Part shown: positions 43,254 through 51,746 of the stretch, piece after piece
Layout: every line of letters begins with the position of its first letter
Position numbering within the stretch: the stretch's first letter is position 1
Assembly: GCA_002478565.1 (NCBI GenBank)
Contig: DLPC01000007.1
Location: forward strand, 124,001 to 188,000
From: Flavobacteriales bacterium UBA7468
GTDB taxonomy: Bacteria > Bacteroidota > Bacteroidia > Flavobacteriales_D > Crocinitomicaceae
Direction: 5' to 3'
DNA length: 64,000 nucleotides
Notes under the pieces: generated by a model
What the model was told of the DNA's origin: nothing
Seen by the model: the letters and a program-made list of their open reading frames with translations, nothing else
Databases searched by the model: none
Translations under genes and position numbers: made by a program

Positions 43254-44296
43254 AAACTATTTTTTAGAATTAAAAACCAAGAAAATAATATGACCAAAAT
43301 TAAACTGAAAAGTATTGATGCAATAACAACGCTAATTTTCTTTATCGCCAAAGGCAATATCGGCTCATCAATAATCTCAATAATAGGCTCTTCCTGAGCT
43401 CGTTGAAACTTAGTCATTTCAAGGTTTTGAATCACATTCGCGTACATCGTTTTCAATACCTCTACATCTATCTGTTTTTTAGCCTGTTTAGTTTTGTAGC
43501 GCATCAGAGGCGTATGGCTATTCAAATCGGTTTCATATGCCAAGGTCGTAATAGATCCATCCAATAACCCTCTAATAGAGTCTTTCTTCTGGGTCAATTC
43601 CTGCTCTGTTCGTAGGAGTTTACCAACCTTAATTTCTAGATAAAGATCAATAGCATTTTTCACCAATGCTTTGGAGAATAAATAAGCCCATTGCTCATTG
43701 TTGTCTTTAACTTCTAAGTTGATAATCGTAGTTTTCTTGTCTTGTCTTTCAGCAACAACCTGCTCTTCTCTGATGTTTTTTGTAATTAACAACAACAAAC
43801 TATCTTGTTGCCTATTGAATATTACTGAGTCTAGGTTTTTGGGGAATAGCTTGAATTTATTTTCTTTGAGTGGTTTTTCAAAATGATTTTTCAGGTATGC
43901 GTTTAATAGATGGTCACCCTTCAAATCTGCTTGCGCTTCTTTCAAACTCTGATGAATGATTCTATTTGATTTCATCAAATACAACACATTCTCTCCTCCA
44001 AACATCCCAGAGCTTGAACCTGTTGGCAAATCTCCAAGCCCCAATGAGCTGGCCAAACCACCCAAAGCGCCCACGCCACCACCGCTTTTTTGTTCCAAAG
44101 TAAAACTAACAACAGAAGTATAGGTCGGTTTGGCGAAGTACTTCGCATACACAAAACCTATGACTCCACCAAGTAGTCCCGCGAGCAAAATGCGCCATTT
44201 GTAGCCCCATAAATAGGAAAACAAATCTTTACCTTTTAAAATGAGTTCTTTGATTGATATCTCATCAGAGGCTTGGGGTTGTTGTAATTCAGACAT
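43250..44296 (-). CDS. Wzz-type polysaccharide chain-length determinant
   Basis: A 348-aa inner-membrane protein: cytoplasmic N-tail, TM1 (YKWRILLAGLLGGVIGFVYAKYF), a long periplasmic region with helical coiled-coil character and the typical Pro-rich PIIEIIDEPILPLAIKK preceding TM2 (VVIASILFSLILVILFSWFLIL). A Gly-rich segment (GGGVGALGGLASSLGLGDLPTGSSSGMFGG) follows TM1. No fused tyrosine kinase and no separate BY-kinase or phosphatase gene was seen. One base separates it from the SLBB export gene upstream. Confidence 0.9.
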   Translation of the reverse strand: MSELQQPQASDEISIKELILKGKDLFSYLWGYKWRILLAGLLGGVIGFVYAKYFAKPTYTSVVSFTLEQKSGGGVGALGGLASSLGLGDLPTGSSSGMFGGENVLYLMKSNRIIHQSLKEAQADLKGDHLLNAYLKNHFEKPLKENKFKLFPKNLDSVIFNRQQDSLLLLITKNIREEQVVAERQDKKTTIINLEVKDNNEQWAYLFSKALVKNAIDLYLEIKVGKLLRTEQELTQKKDSIRGLLDGSITTLAYETDLNSHTPLMRYKTKQAKKQIDVEVLKTMYANVIQNLEMTKFQRAQEEPIIEIIDEPILPLAIKKISVVIASILFSLILVILFSWFLILKNSF

Positions 44297-44297
44297 C

Positions 44298-46922
44298 TTA
44301 AAGTTGTTTAAGAAGAAGGGTAATAGTCAAAAGCGAGGAGATAGCCTGGAACGATCTTGAGAAAATGACATCGTAATCCACTTCTTTTTTCTCAGCTTTT
44401 TCTTTTTCTGTTTCAAGATTCACAACTATTTGCCCACCGGTACGAACAGTTGGCATGTCGTTAAACAAAAACAATACGCGCTTGGTGCCGTCAACTTGCC
44501 CGTTCGGGTAGACAACAGCAACACTCCTAGGGTCAGCATCTTTGGTTAAGCCACCGGCATATTCTCTGATGTACCATCTGGCTGATTTACTACCCACATA
44601 AATAAACGATCTAGCGCTCATTTCTGAAACGCTGTCTTGTAAAGGGTAGTTGGTGCCGAGTAAACGAAGGCTAAAAGTGTTTTGGGCAGGGTAAATTGTG
44701 AGCACATCACCTGTCATTAAGTAGGGGTTGTACTTTTTCGAGTTTTTTCGGCGCATTGCTAATTTAACATCTACGCCAATTGGGCCAACATTATTGAAAG
44801 AACGTATGATGATTGCACCGTCATGACTCCCAATTGCATTGATGCCTCCTGCGTCTGCAATAAGGTCAGACAACCTGTATTGTGATGCAGGCAAAGCGTA
44901 GTCTCCGGGGAATTTGACTTCACCGTTTACTGTAACTACCTTATCCTTATCAAACAACGTAAGTTGACGCACCACAATTTGGTCAAATGGGAGTAAAGGG
45001 TAACCACCTGGGTAACCCACCACGTTGTAATTAGAGTCTAAACTCAAACGGATGAGTTCATAACCTGAACCTCTTTTATCGTTGTAAACTAAACGGAATA
45101 AATCAACCCTATTCAAATTAGCTTTCTCCGTAGTACGGCCTGCCATTTCAATGAGTGTTTTAATGCTGAGCGCTGGGCTAAACGGCGTGCGATACGCTGA
45201 GCGCACAGCACCACCAATACTCACATCAGCTGCCTGTGTATAAATTTCTTTGTCATAGACCATCAAAACGTCACCAGCACCCAAAGTAAAATCGGCATTT
45301 TCATTTAGGTTGACCCTCAAATAACTGAACTCATTCGGAACAAACAAGTTTGGCCTGCGCACATATGCCCAATCCGCGGTAGTAGGCAAGGTCCCTTTAG
45401 CCAATGCCAATGCTTCAGAAAGTTTAATTTGGTCTGTGTATGCCAAGTTTTGCTTGAATGGTGCACGCACAGCCCCTGTTACTTCTAGTGGGAGTTGGTT
45501 GGCAAAAGCAGCTTGGTCGAAAACTAAAATACTATCTAGAGCTAAAAGTTCAAAAGAAGGCGCATCCTTGCCAACTACCTTGATAACTTTTTGAGTACCA
45601 TCCGTTAGCGTTCTTTTAACTATGTACAATTCGGTACTGGTCTGGGGTTTTAATTTCGCTTTATCTAAAACCTCTGATAACTGTTGACCTTCTTTCCACG
45701 CGTATTGCCCAGGATAATAAACAGCTCCTTGAATGGCAGCAAATTGTTCTAATGGGACACTACTTTGCTTTACAATAATAATATCGCCATCTAGTAATTC
45801 AACGCTGAATTTACCGCTCAGGACATCGGCCAAACGGTATTCAGTAAGTTGTGGCTTTTCACCTGTTTGGCGCTTTACTTGAATAAGCTCCACATTCGCA
45901 TTGAACAATACCCCACCGGCAAAAGCTAATAATTCTTTGAGGCCTTCCTTACCTGCCAATTCATAACGCATTGGGCGCTTCACAGCTCCTTCTAAAGAGA
46001 CAACCTTTTGCGCCACAGGCACAAACAAGATGTCATTGTGCTGGAGGTCATATTGGAATTGTACGCTTGGATTGTTCAAGAATGCATAGAGGTCAATTTT
46101 CTTTCTGATATCTCCACGGAGCAATTCGATATGGCGCACAGACCCTATTTCACTCACCCCACCAGCAGCCATCAACGCGTTGAGTGCCGTATTCAGTGCC
46201 GAAAGCTGTACACTTCCGCCTTTAACTACTTCGCCAAAAATATTGACATTCAACATGCGGGCTTTTTGAAGTGTCACCGCAAATTCATCTGATTGAAAAC
46301 GATATGCCACAGAAAAACGGTTGCGCACCACTTTTCTTGCTTCACGCATGGTGAGCCCTTTTAAGTAAATTTGACCCATTCCGGCGGGTGCTACAAAACC
46401 GCTTTCATTGATGGTGAGTAATAAATCAGCTTGAGAGATGCCAAAAATAGTGATGCGAATTTGATCTCCCGCACCCAGCACATAGGTATCCGGTGCACTA
46501 GCGCCATCTGTAAGAGCATGCACAGATAAACCACCGTTTTGAAACAGTTGGTGACCGTAAATAGGGTTTGTTTGTGGTAAATCCTTTTCAACCTTAACTT
46601 GCTGATCCGATTTAAGAATTTGCTCTTCAACCTTCATAGAATCTTTTGATTCTTGCTTTTCAACTATTTTTAACTTCTTAGTTTCAGCCAGTTCGTCAAG
46701 TACCTTACTTATAGCTCCTTTGTTGAATAAAGCTTCTTCCGGGCTCATCTTTTTAACATCAAGGCCTGCGGCCATCAGTGCGGCATCAGCCTCTGCTTCA
46801 GATAAACCACGCTTATCTAGTTCTGCTTTGATTAAGAAACCTTGATCTGCTGGCAACTGTGCGAAGGCAGGCATGGCAAAAAAGAAAATACTGAAGAAAA
46901 GTAACGTTTGTAACGCTTTCAT
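44298..46922 (-). CDS. Multi-SLBB polysaccharide export protein (Wza-like)
   Basis: An 874-aa protein from ATG 46922 (MKALQTLLFFSIFFFAMPAFAQ signal peptide); a longer in-frame start at 46967 is not needed. After a charged helical region (about residues 25-110) comes the export domain (YVLGAGDQIRITIFGIS, MREARKVVRNRFSVAY) and then about six SLBB-type domains (VSLEGAVKRPMRYELAG, IQGAVYYPGQYAWKEGQQLSEVL, VSIGGAVRSAYRTPFSP, VTVNGEVKFPGDYALPA). The C-terminus has a hydrophobic segment. No lipobox. Over twice the length of E. coli Wza, but normal for Bacteroidota loci. It follows upxY in the same direction with a leader of about 130 bp that contains an inverted repeat. Confidence 0.92.
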   Translation of the reverse strand: MKALQTLLFFSIFFFAMPAFAQLPADQGFLIKAELDKRGLSEAEADAALMAAGLDVKKMSPEEALFNKGAISKVLDELAETKKLKIVEKQESKDSMKVEEQILKSDQQVKVEKDLPQTNPIYGHQLFQNGGLSVHALTDGASAPDTYVLGAGDQIRITIFGISQADLLLTINESGFVAPAGMGQIYLKGLTMREARKVVRNRFSVAYRFQSDEFAVTLQKARMLNVNIFGEVVKGGSVQLSALNTALNALMAAGGVSEIGSVRHIELLRGDIRKKIDLYAFLNNPSVQFQYDLQHNDILFVPVAQKVVSLEGAVKRPMRYELAGKEGLKELLAFAGGVLFNANVELIQVKRQTGEKPQLTEYRLADVLSGKFSVELLDGDIIIVKQSSVPLEQFAAIQGAVYYPGQYAWKEGQQLSEVLDKAKLKPQTSTELYIVKRTLTDGTQKVIKVVGKDAPSFELLALDSILVFDQAAFANQLPLEVTGAVRAPFKQNLAYTDQIKLSEALALAKGTLPTTADWAYVRRPNLFVPNEFSYLRVNLNENADFTLGAGDVLMVYDKEIYTQAADVSIGGAVRSAYRTPFSPALSIKTLIEMAGRTTEKANLNRVDLFRLVYNDKRGSGYELIRLSLDSNYNVVGYPGGYPLLPFDQIVVRQLTLFDKDKVVTVNGEVKFPGDYALPASQYRLSDLIADAGGINAIGSHDGAIIIRSFNNVGPIGVDVKLAMRRKNSKKYNPYLMTGDVLTIYPAQNTFSLRLLGTNYPLQDSVSEMSARSFIYVGSKSARWYIREYAGGLTKDADPRSVAVVYPNGQVDGTKRVLFLFNDMPTVRTGGQIVVNLETEKEKAEKKEVDYDVIFSRSFQAISSLLTITLLLKQL

Positions 46923-46999
46923 AGATTGAATTTTAAGGGCAAAATTACTGAAATGCTGGGTGTTCACCTAATTTTTGAGTTTGGATATGGCTTCGCCGT

Positions 47000-47020
47000 G
47001 GTGAGTCACAGACACTCACC
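47000..47020 (-). promoter_or_regulatory. Inverted repeat in the leader between upxY and the export gene
   Basis: Perfect 7-bp stem GGTGAGT / ACTCACC with a 7-nt loop (CACAGAC on the plus strand). No T-tract follows on the minus strand, so it is not a standard terminator. Its position between an antiterminator gene and the long operon makes it a candidate pause or recruitment element for UpxY (inference). Confidence 0.45.
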
Positions 47021-47055
47021 GAACCTAATTGCAGCAAAAGCAGGCCCTGTTTGGG

Positions 47056-47604
47056 CTACAGTACTTTTACAAAGCTTTTAGGCACATTGATACTAAAAGC
47101 CACCCCGAGATGGCGTATGTCGATAAGCACACGCAGGGTGTTGAGCACCTGCGTAGCTGTCCCGATGATTCCTTTAAATGGCCCGCGCAGCACCTCTATA
47201 GTGGCTCCTGGGCTCAGTTGCATGTGCTGCACTTCAGGGGCAGCAGCTTGTTGCAACAAAATTTGCAAGTTCAAGATTTCCTGGGGCTGCACCACTGCTG
47301 GGCGGCCTAAATGGCGCAAGACACGGCTGACGCCTTGTACGGTATAAACCCCATTGAGTGCAACTGCACTGCAGCGCACAAAAACTACAGAAGCAATTAA
47401 GGGGCGTTGTATTTTTTTCTTGCGATCAGACCACTGTTTGAGCTCCTCAACGAGCGGCAAATAAACCTCATAACCAGCAAGTTGCAAGCGCTCGGCGGTC
47501 TTTTTTTCGGAGAGTGTTTTGGTGTAGACTACATACCAACTCAAAGTAGGGGCAGATAAGGGAACTGCCTGATTTTGTTGGTTTAGAGTAGTGGTATTGG
47601 CCAT
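47056..47604 (-). CDS. UpxY-family transcription antiterminator (NusG/RfaH paralogue)
   Basis: A 182-aa specialised NusG: SWYVVYTKTLSEKKTAERLQLAGYEVYLPLVEELKQWSDRKKK (NGN domain, residues of about 22-115), LRHLGRPAVVQPQEI, and a KOW-like GATIEVLRGPFKGIIGTATQVL near the C-terminus. UpxY proteins allow RNA polymerase to read through long capsule operons; they are usually first in the operon, as here. No UpxZ partner gene is adjacent. The leftward operon it heads extends over 13 kb to the cupin gene. Confidence 0.92.
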   Translation of the reverse strand: MANTTTLNQQNQAVPLSAPTLSWYVVYTKTLSEKKTAERLQLAGYEVYLPLVEELKQWSDRKKKIQRPLIASVVFVRCSAVALNGVYTVQGVSRVLRHLGRPAVVQPQEILNLQILLQQAAAPEVQHMQLSPGATIEVLRGPFKGIIGTATQVLNTLRVLIDIRHLGVAFSINVPKSFVKVL

Positions 47605-47615
47605 AGGGTCAATTA

Positions 47616-47628
47616 AGTGCTTAGCACT
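47616..47628. promoter_or_regulatory. Palindrome in the upxY leader
   Basis: AGTGCT-T-AGCACT, a perfect 6-1-6 palindrome in the predicted 5' leader of upxY, directly after its -7 element and 12 bp before the ATG. Could be an operator or a structured recruitment site. Confidence 0.45.
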
Positions 47629-47629
47629 A

Positions 47630-47637
47630 CAAAAGTA
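47630..47637 (-). promoter_or_regulatory. Bacteroidota -7 promoter element for upxY and the leftward operon
   Basis: On the minus strand TACTTTTG, a perfect TAnnTTTG match, 25 bp before ATG 47604, inside the divergent control region. Confidence 0.5.
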
Positions 47638-47732
47638 GGTATTTTCGCTTATTTTACCCTATTAAATTAAAATTAATTCAAGATGAACAGAACAAGTAAG
47701 ACCTTGAGGTGTATGTTGTTGCCAAAAATCCT

Positions 47733-47740
47733 TTTCTTTG
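47733..47740 (+). promoter_or_regulatory. Weak -7 promoter element for the rightward sugar operon
   Basis: TTTCTTTG differs from TAnnTTTG at one fixed position and ends 4 bp before ATG 47745, a spacing seen for other genes here. TTGTTG at 47716-47721 is only 11 bp upstream, too close for a good -33 element. Confidence 0.3.
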
Positions 47741-47744
47741 CACT

Positions 47745-48872
47745 ATGAAAGGTATTCAAATGGTCGATCTTTCGGCCCAATATGCTAAAATCAAACCGGC
47801 CATAGACAGCGCCATTGCAGAAGTGCTAGACAGCGCCGTGTTCATTGGAGGCCAAAAAGTAGAAAACTTTGCTGCAGAATTGGGTGCCTATTTGGGTGCG
47901 GCGCATGTCATTCCTTGCGCCAACGGCACAGACGCCTTGCAAATTGCGCTCATGGCCCTTGGCCTCCAGCCTGGTGATGAAGTCATTACACCAAGCTTTA
48001 CCTACATTGCCACTACTGAAGTCATTGCGCTTTTGGGCCTCAAGCCCGTTTTTGTTGAGGTAGACCCTCAGAGCTACTGCATCTGCCCCGCTGCCATTGA
48101 AGCGGCAATCACGCCGCGCACCAAAGCAATTGTACCAGTGCACCTTTATGGCCAAGCCGCCAACATGAATGCAATTATAGAAATTGCAGCCAAGCACCAA
48201 CTTTTTGTAGTGGAAGACAACGCCCAAGCTATTGGCTCTGATTACCACCTCTCTAACGGCCAGCGCGTCAAGACCGGCACTATTGGCCATATTGGTTGTA
48301 CTTCGTTTTTCCCGAGCAAAAACTTAGGCTGCTACGGCGACGGTGGTGCACTCTACACCCTAGACGCCGAGTTGGCTCAAAAAATTAAAATGATTGCCAA
48401 CCATGGCCAAAAGGTCAAATATGTGCACGAAGTAGTGGGTTGCAACTCCAGGCTAGACAGCCTACAAGCCGCTATTCTGAGTGTGAAGCTGCGCCAACTC
48501 GACAACTACATTGCTGCGCGCCGCGCAGTAGCAGCAACCTACGACGCTGCTTTTGCACAAATACCAGACCTTACCATTCCTTTCAGGGCCCCAGACTCCA
48601 AGCATGTATTTCATCAGTACACCCTCAGGGTAGCTGGTGGCAAACGAGCTGCCCTACAAGCACATCTTAAAAATTTAAATGTGCCCACCATGATTTACTA
48701 CCCTATCCCTGCACACAAACAGCAAATGTTTGCAGCTTTTGACGTGCAAGACCTCCATTTACCACTTACTGAGCAGCTTTGTACTGAAGTACTTTCTTTA
48801 CCTATTCATACGGAAATGGAAGCCGCACAACAACAATATATCATCGATTCCGTTTTATCTTTTTTCAAATGA
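47745..48872 (+). CDS. DegT/DnrJ/EryC1-family aminotransferase, WbpE-like
   Basis: A 375-aa PLP-dependent sugar aminotransferase. From ATG 47745 (MKGIQMVDLSAQYAKIKPAID) it has the family features FIGGQKVENFAAELGAYLGAAHVIPCANGTDALQIAL, VVEDNAQAIGSDY and the PLP-lysine segment SFFPSKNLGCYGDGGA. With the WbpA, WbpB and WbpD-type genes downstream it most likely makes UDP-2-acetamido-3-amino-glucuronate from the 3-keto sugar (WbpE/WlbC role); this is inferred from the gene set. First gene of the rightward operon; overlaps ugd by 4 bp. Confidence 0.88.
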   Translation: MKGIQMVDLSAQYAKIKPAIDSAIAEVLDSAVFIGGQKVENFAAELGAYLGAAHVIPCANGTDALQIALMALGLQPGDEVITPSFTYIATTEVIALLGLKPVFVEVDPQSYCICPAAIEAAITPRTKAIVPVHLYGQAANMNAIIEIAAKHQLFVVEDNAQAIGSDYHLSNGQRVKTGTIGHIGCTSFFPSKNLGCYGDGGALYTLDAELAQKIKMIANHGQKVKYVHEVVGCNSRLDSLQAAILSVKLRQLDNYIAARRAVAATYDAAFAQIPDLTIPFRAPDSKHVFHQYTLRVAGGKRAALQAHLKNLNVPTMIYYPIPAHKQQMFAAFDVQDLHLPLTEQLCTEVLSLPIHTEMEAAQQQYIIDSVLSFFK

Positions 48873-50191
48873 AACAAATTGCAGTCATAGGCACCGGATA
48901 TGTAGGTTTAGTAACGGGCACTTGCTTTGCCGAAATGGGCAATCAAGTAATTTGCGTAGACAACAACCAACAAAAGGTTGCGCAAATGCAAAGCGGGCAT
49001 ATTCCGATCTATGAGCCCGAGCTCGATGTGCTCTTTGAGCGCAATATCAAAGCAGGGCGCTTGCATTTCACCACAGACCTCGCTGCCGGCATTGCAAATG
49101 CCGAAATTATATTCTTGGCCCTCCCTACCCCTCCAGGAGCAGATGGCGCCGCCGACTTATCTTTTGTATTGGGCGTTGCCGAAGAGCTCGGTAAGCTTAT
49201 TTCTGACTACAAAGTCATTGTAGACAAAAGCACCGTACCGGTAGGCACCGCTGAAAAAGTGCATGCTGCCATTGCCAAAAATGCCCGCACCGAATTTGCG
49301 GTGGTGTCTAACCCAGAATTTTTACGCGAGGGCTTTGCAGTCTCTGACTTCATGAAGCCAGACCGCGTAGTGATTGGCTGCTCAGACAGCCGCGCGGCAG
49401 ATATCATGGAGGCGCTATACAAGCCGTTTGTGCGCCAGGGCAACCCCATATACATCATGGACGAAAAGTCTGCGGAGCTCACCAAATATGCGGCCAACGC
49501 CTTTTTAGCCACCAAAATTACTTTCATGAATGAAATTGCCAACTTTTGCGAGTTGGTGGGGGCAGACGTCGACCAAGTGCGCATTGGCATTGGTGCCGAC
49601 GCCCGCATTGGCAAGCGCTTTTTGTTCCCAGGCATTGGCTACGGGGGTTCTTGCTTCCCAAAAGATGTGCAGGCCTTGGCTAAATCTGGCCAAGAGCAGC
49701 ACTATGACTTCAAGATCTTGCAGGCAGTCATGGAAGTCAATGAAAACCAAAAAACGATTTTACTGCCGCGCATCAAAAATTATTTTAGGGGTAACTTGCA
49801 AGGCAAGCGCATTGCCGTTTGGGGCCTGGCCTTTAAGCCAGACACCGACGACATCCGCGAAGCCCCAGCTTTAGCACTCATAGAAGCACTCCTAGCCGAA
49901 GGCGCCCACGTTCGCGCCTATGACCCAGAGGCCATGCCAAATGTGAAACAAGTAATCGGGGACAAAATTAGCTATGCGCCAGATGAATACGCTGCCGCAA
50001 AAGATGCCGACGCACTTTTAATTTGCACTGAATGGGGTATTTTCAGAAACCCAAATTTTGTAGCGCTCAAAGACCTCATGAAAGACACCGTTATTTTTGA
50101 CGGCCGTAATCTTTATGACGCCGAGCAAATGACCCAACATGGCTTTTACTACAGCAGTATTGGCCGAAATACCGTGTTCAGAAATTCATGA
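48869..50191 (+). CDS. ugd: UDP-glucose 6-dehydrogenase
   Basis: Oxidises UDP-glucose to UDP-glucuronate with two NAD+. The 440-aa protein has the N-terminal Rossmann motif AVIGTGYVGLVTGTCFAEMGN, DKSTVPVGTAEK, NPEFLREGFAVSDFMKPDR, the catalytic Cys in GIGYGGSCFPKDVQAL, and the C-terminal WGLAFKPDTDDIREAPAL. Distinct from the WbpA-type dehydrogenase at 52.8 kb. Its product feeds the adjacent UXS gene, which overlaps by 4 bp. Confidence 0.94.
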   Translation: MKQIAVIGTGYVGLVTGTCFAEMGNQVICVDNNQQKVAQMQSGHIPIYEPELDVLFERNIKAGRLHFTTDLAAGIANAEIIFLALPTPPGADGAADLSFVLGVAEELGKLISDYKVIVDKSTVPVGTAEKVHAAIAKNARTEFAVVSNPEFLREGFAVSDFMKPDRVVIGCSDSRAADIMEALYKPFVRQGNPIYIMDEKSAELTKYAANAFLATKITFMNEIANFCELVGADVDQVRIGIGADARIGKRFLFPGIGYGGSCFPKDVQALAKSGQEQHYDFKILQAVMEVNENQKTILLPRIKNYFRGNLQGKRIAVWGLAFKPDTDDIREAPALALIEALLAEGAHVRAYDPEAMPNVKQVIGDKISYAPDEYAAAKDADALLICTEWGIFRNPNFVALKDLMKDTVIFDGRNLYDAEQMTQHGFYYSSIGRNTVFRNS

Positions 50192-51174
50192 AAAATATAC
50201 TCATTACAGGTGCCGCAGGGTTTTTAGGCTCGCATTTATGTGACCGCTTCATCCAAGATGGCTTTCGGGTCATTGGCATGGACAACCTCATCACGGGCAA
50301 CCTCAAAAACATCGAGCACCTATTTGGCAACCCTCAGTTTGAGTTCCATCAACACGATGTGAGCAAATACATCCATGTCCCTGGAGAGCTGCATTATATT
50401 TTGCATTTTGCTTCTCCAGCCAGCCCTATTGATTATTTAAAAATACCAATCCAAACCCTCAAAGTAGGGTCTTTGGGTATTCATAATTGTTTGGGTTTGG
50501 CGCGTGCCAAAGGTGCGCGCCTGCTCATCGCCTCCACCTCTGAAGTCTACGGTGACCCTACAGTGCACCCGCAGCCAGAAAGCTATTGGGGTAATGTAAA
50601 CCCCGTGGGGCCACGTGGCGTCTATGACGAAGCCAAACGCTTTCAAGAGGCCATGACGATGGCCTATCACACCTACCACAGCCTAGAAACGCGCATTGTA
50701 CGCATTTTCAATACCTACGGGCCGCGCATGCGCCTCAACGACGGCCGCGTATTGCCAGCTTTTATTGGCCAGGCGCTCAGAGGCGAAGACCTTACTATTT
50801 TTGGCAACGGCTCCCAGACCCGTTCTTTTTGTTATGTCGATGACCTCATTGAGGGAATTGTACGTTTGCTCTTCTCTGACCACGCCGAGCCGGTCAATAT
50901 TGGCAACCCTGATGAAATCACAATTTCTCAATTTGCTGAAGAAATTATAGCCCTAACCGGCACTACGCAAAAAGTCATTTATAAAGATTTACCTGTAGAC
51001 GACCCCAAACAGCGCCAACCAGATATCACCAAAGCGCGCGCGCTCTTGAATTGGGAACCCAAAATAGACCGAGCCGAAGGCCTAAAGCGCACCTACGCCT
51101 TCTTTAAGAGTTTGACCGCAGAAGAGCTGCGCCAGACAGAACACAATAACTTTGACAATTATATCCAGAAATAA
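50188..51174 (+). CDS. uxs: UDP-glucuronate decarboxylase (UDP-xylose synthase)
   Basis: A 328-aa extended SDR that converts UDP-glucuronate to UDP-xylose. Features: ILITGAAGFLGSHLCDRFIQDG, DNLITGNLKNIEHLFG, HFASPASPIDYLKIPIQTLKVGS, STSEVYGDPTVHPQPESYWGNVNPVGPRGVYDEAKRFQEA (catalytic YxxxK) and RIFNTYGPRMRLNDGRVLPAFIGQALRGEDLTIFG. The HFASPASP and YWGNVNP motifs separate UXS from other SDRs. Directly coupled to ugd, so UDP-xylose (or 4-keto-pentose) is likely a precursor for this polymer. Confidence 0.93.
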   Translation: MKNILITGAAGFLGSHLCDRFIQDGFRVIGMDNLITGNLKNIEHLFGNPQFEFHQHDVSKYIHVPGELHYILHFASPASPIDYLKIPIQTLKVGSLGIHNCLGLARAKGARLLIASTSEVYGDPTVHPQPESYWGNVNPVGPRGVYDEAKRFQEAMTMAYHTYHSLETRIVRIFNTYGPRMRLNDGRVLPAFIGQALRGEDLTIFGNGSQTRSFCYVDDLIEGIVRLLFSDHAEPVNIGNPDEITISQFAEEIIALTGTTQKVIYKDLPVDDPKQRQPDITKARALLNWEPKIDRAEGLKRTYAFFKSLTAEELRQTEHNNFDNYIQK

Positions 51175-51746
51175 TGAGCTATTTTGCCCACCCTACTGCA
51201 GTCATTGACGACGGTTGCCAAATTGGCAACGGCACCAAAATTTGGCATTTCTCGCACTTGATGCCAGGCTGCCAACTTGGTGAAAACTGCAACATTGGGC
51301 AAAATGTCGTGATTTCACCAGACGTAATTTTAGGTAAGAATGTAAAGGTTCAAAACAACGTCAGCATCTATACGGGCGTAAGCTGCGCTGACGACGTTTT
51401 CTTAGGCCCAAGCTGCGTATTTACCAATGTGCTCAACCCGCGAAGTGCGGTTAACCGCAGAGATAGTTACTTGCAAACACACGTAGGCAAGGGTGCCAGC
51501 ATTGGTGCCAATGCCACCATTGTTTGTGGCCACAACATTGGCGCTTTTGCCTTTATTGGCGCAGGAGCGGTGGTGACCAAAGAAATTCCGGCCTATGCTT
51601 TGGTGGTGGGCAACCCTGCACGCCAAATTGGCTGGATGTCAGAATTTGGGCAGCGCTTGAATTTTAATACCGAAGGGCTCGCCATTTGCCCAGAAAGTGG
51701 CCAAAAATATCAACTTCAAAACGCAAAAGTAGAACGCATCTCATGA
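51174..51746 (+). CDS. Sugar N-acetyltransferase, WbpD/WlbB-like (left-handed beta-helix)
   Basis: A 190-aa hexapeptide acetyltransferase: HPTAVIDDGCQIGNGTKIWHFSHLMPGCQLGENCNIGQNVVISPDV, VFTNVLNPRSAVNRRDSYLQTHVGKGASIGANATIVCGHNIGAFAFIGAGAVVTKEIPAYALVVGNPARQIGWMSEFG. The KIWHFSHL and NPRSAVNR-type motifs are characteristic of WbpD/WlbB, which acetylates the 3-amino group of UDP-GlcNAc3NA. Start overlaps the uxs stop by one base (TAATG) and its stop overlaps the next gene by 4 bp. Confidence 0.9.
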   Translation: MSYFAHPTAVIDDGCQIGNGTKIWHFSHLMPGCQLGENCNIGQNVVISPDVILGKNVKVQNNVSIYTGVSCADDVFLGPSCVFTNVLNPRSAVNRRDSYLQTHVGKGASIGANATIVCGHNIGAFAFIGAGAVVTKEIPAYALVVGNPARQIGWMSEFGQRLNFNTEGLAICPESGQKYQLQNAKVERIS

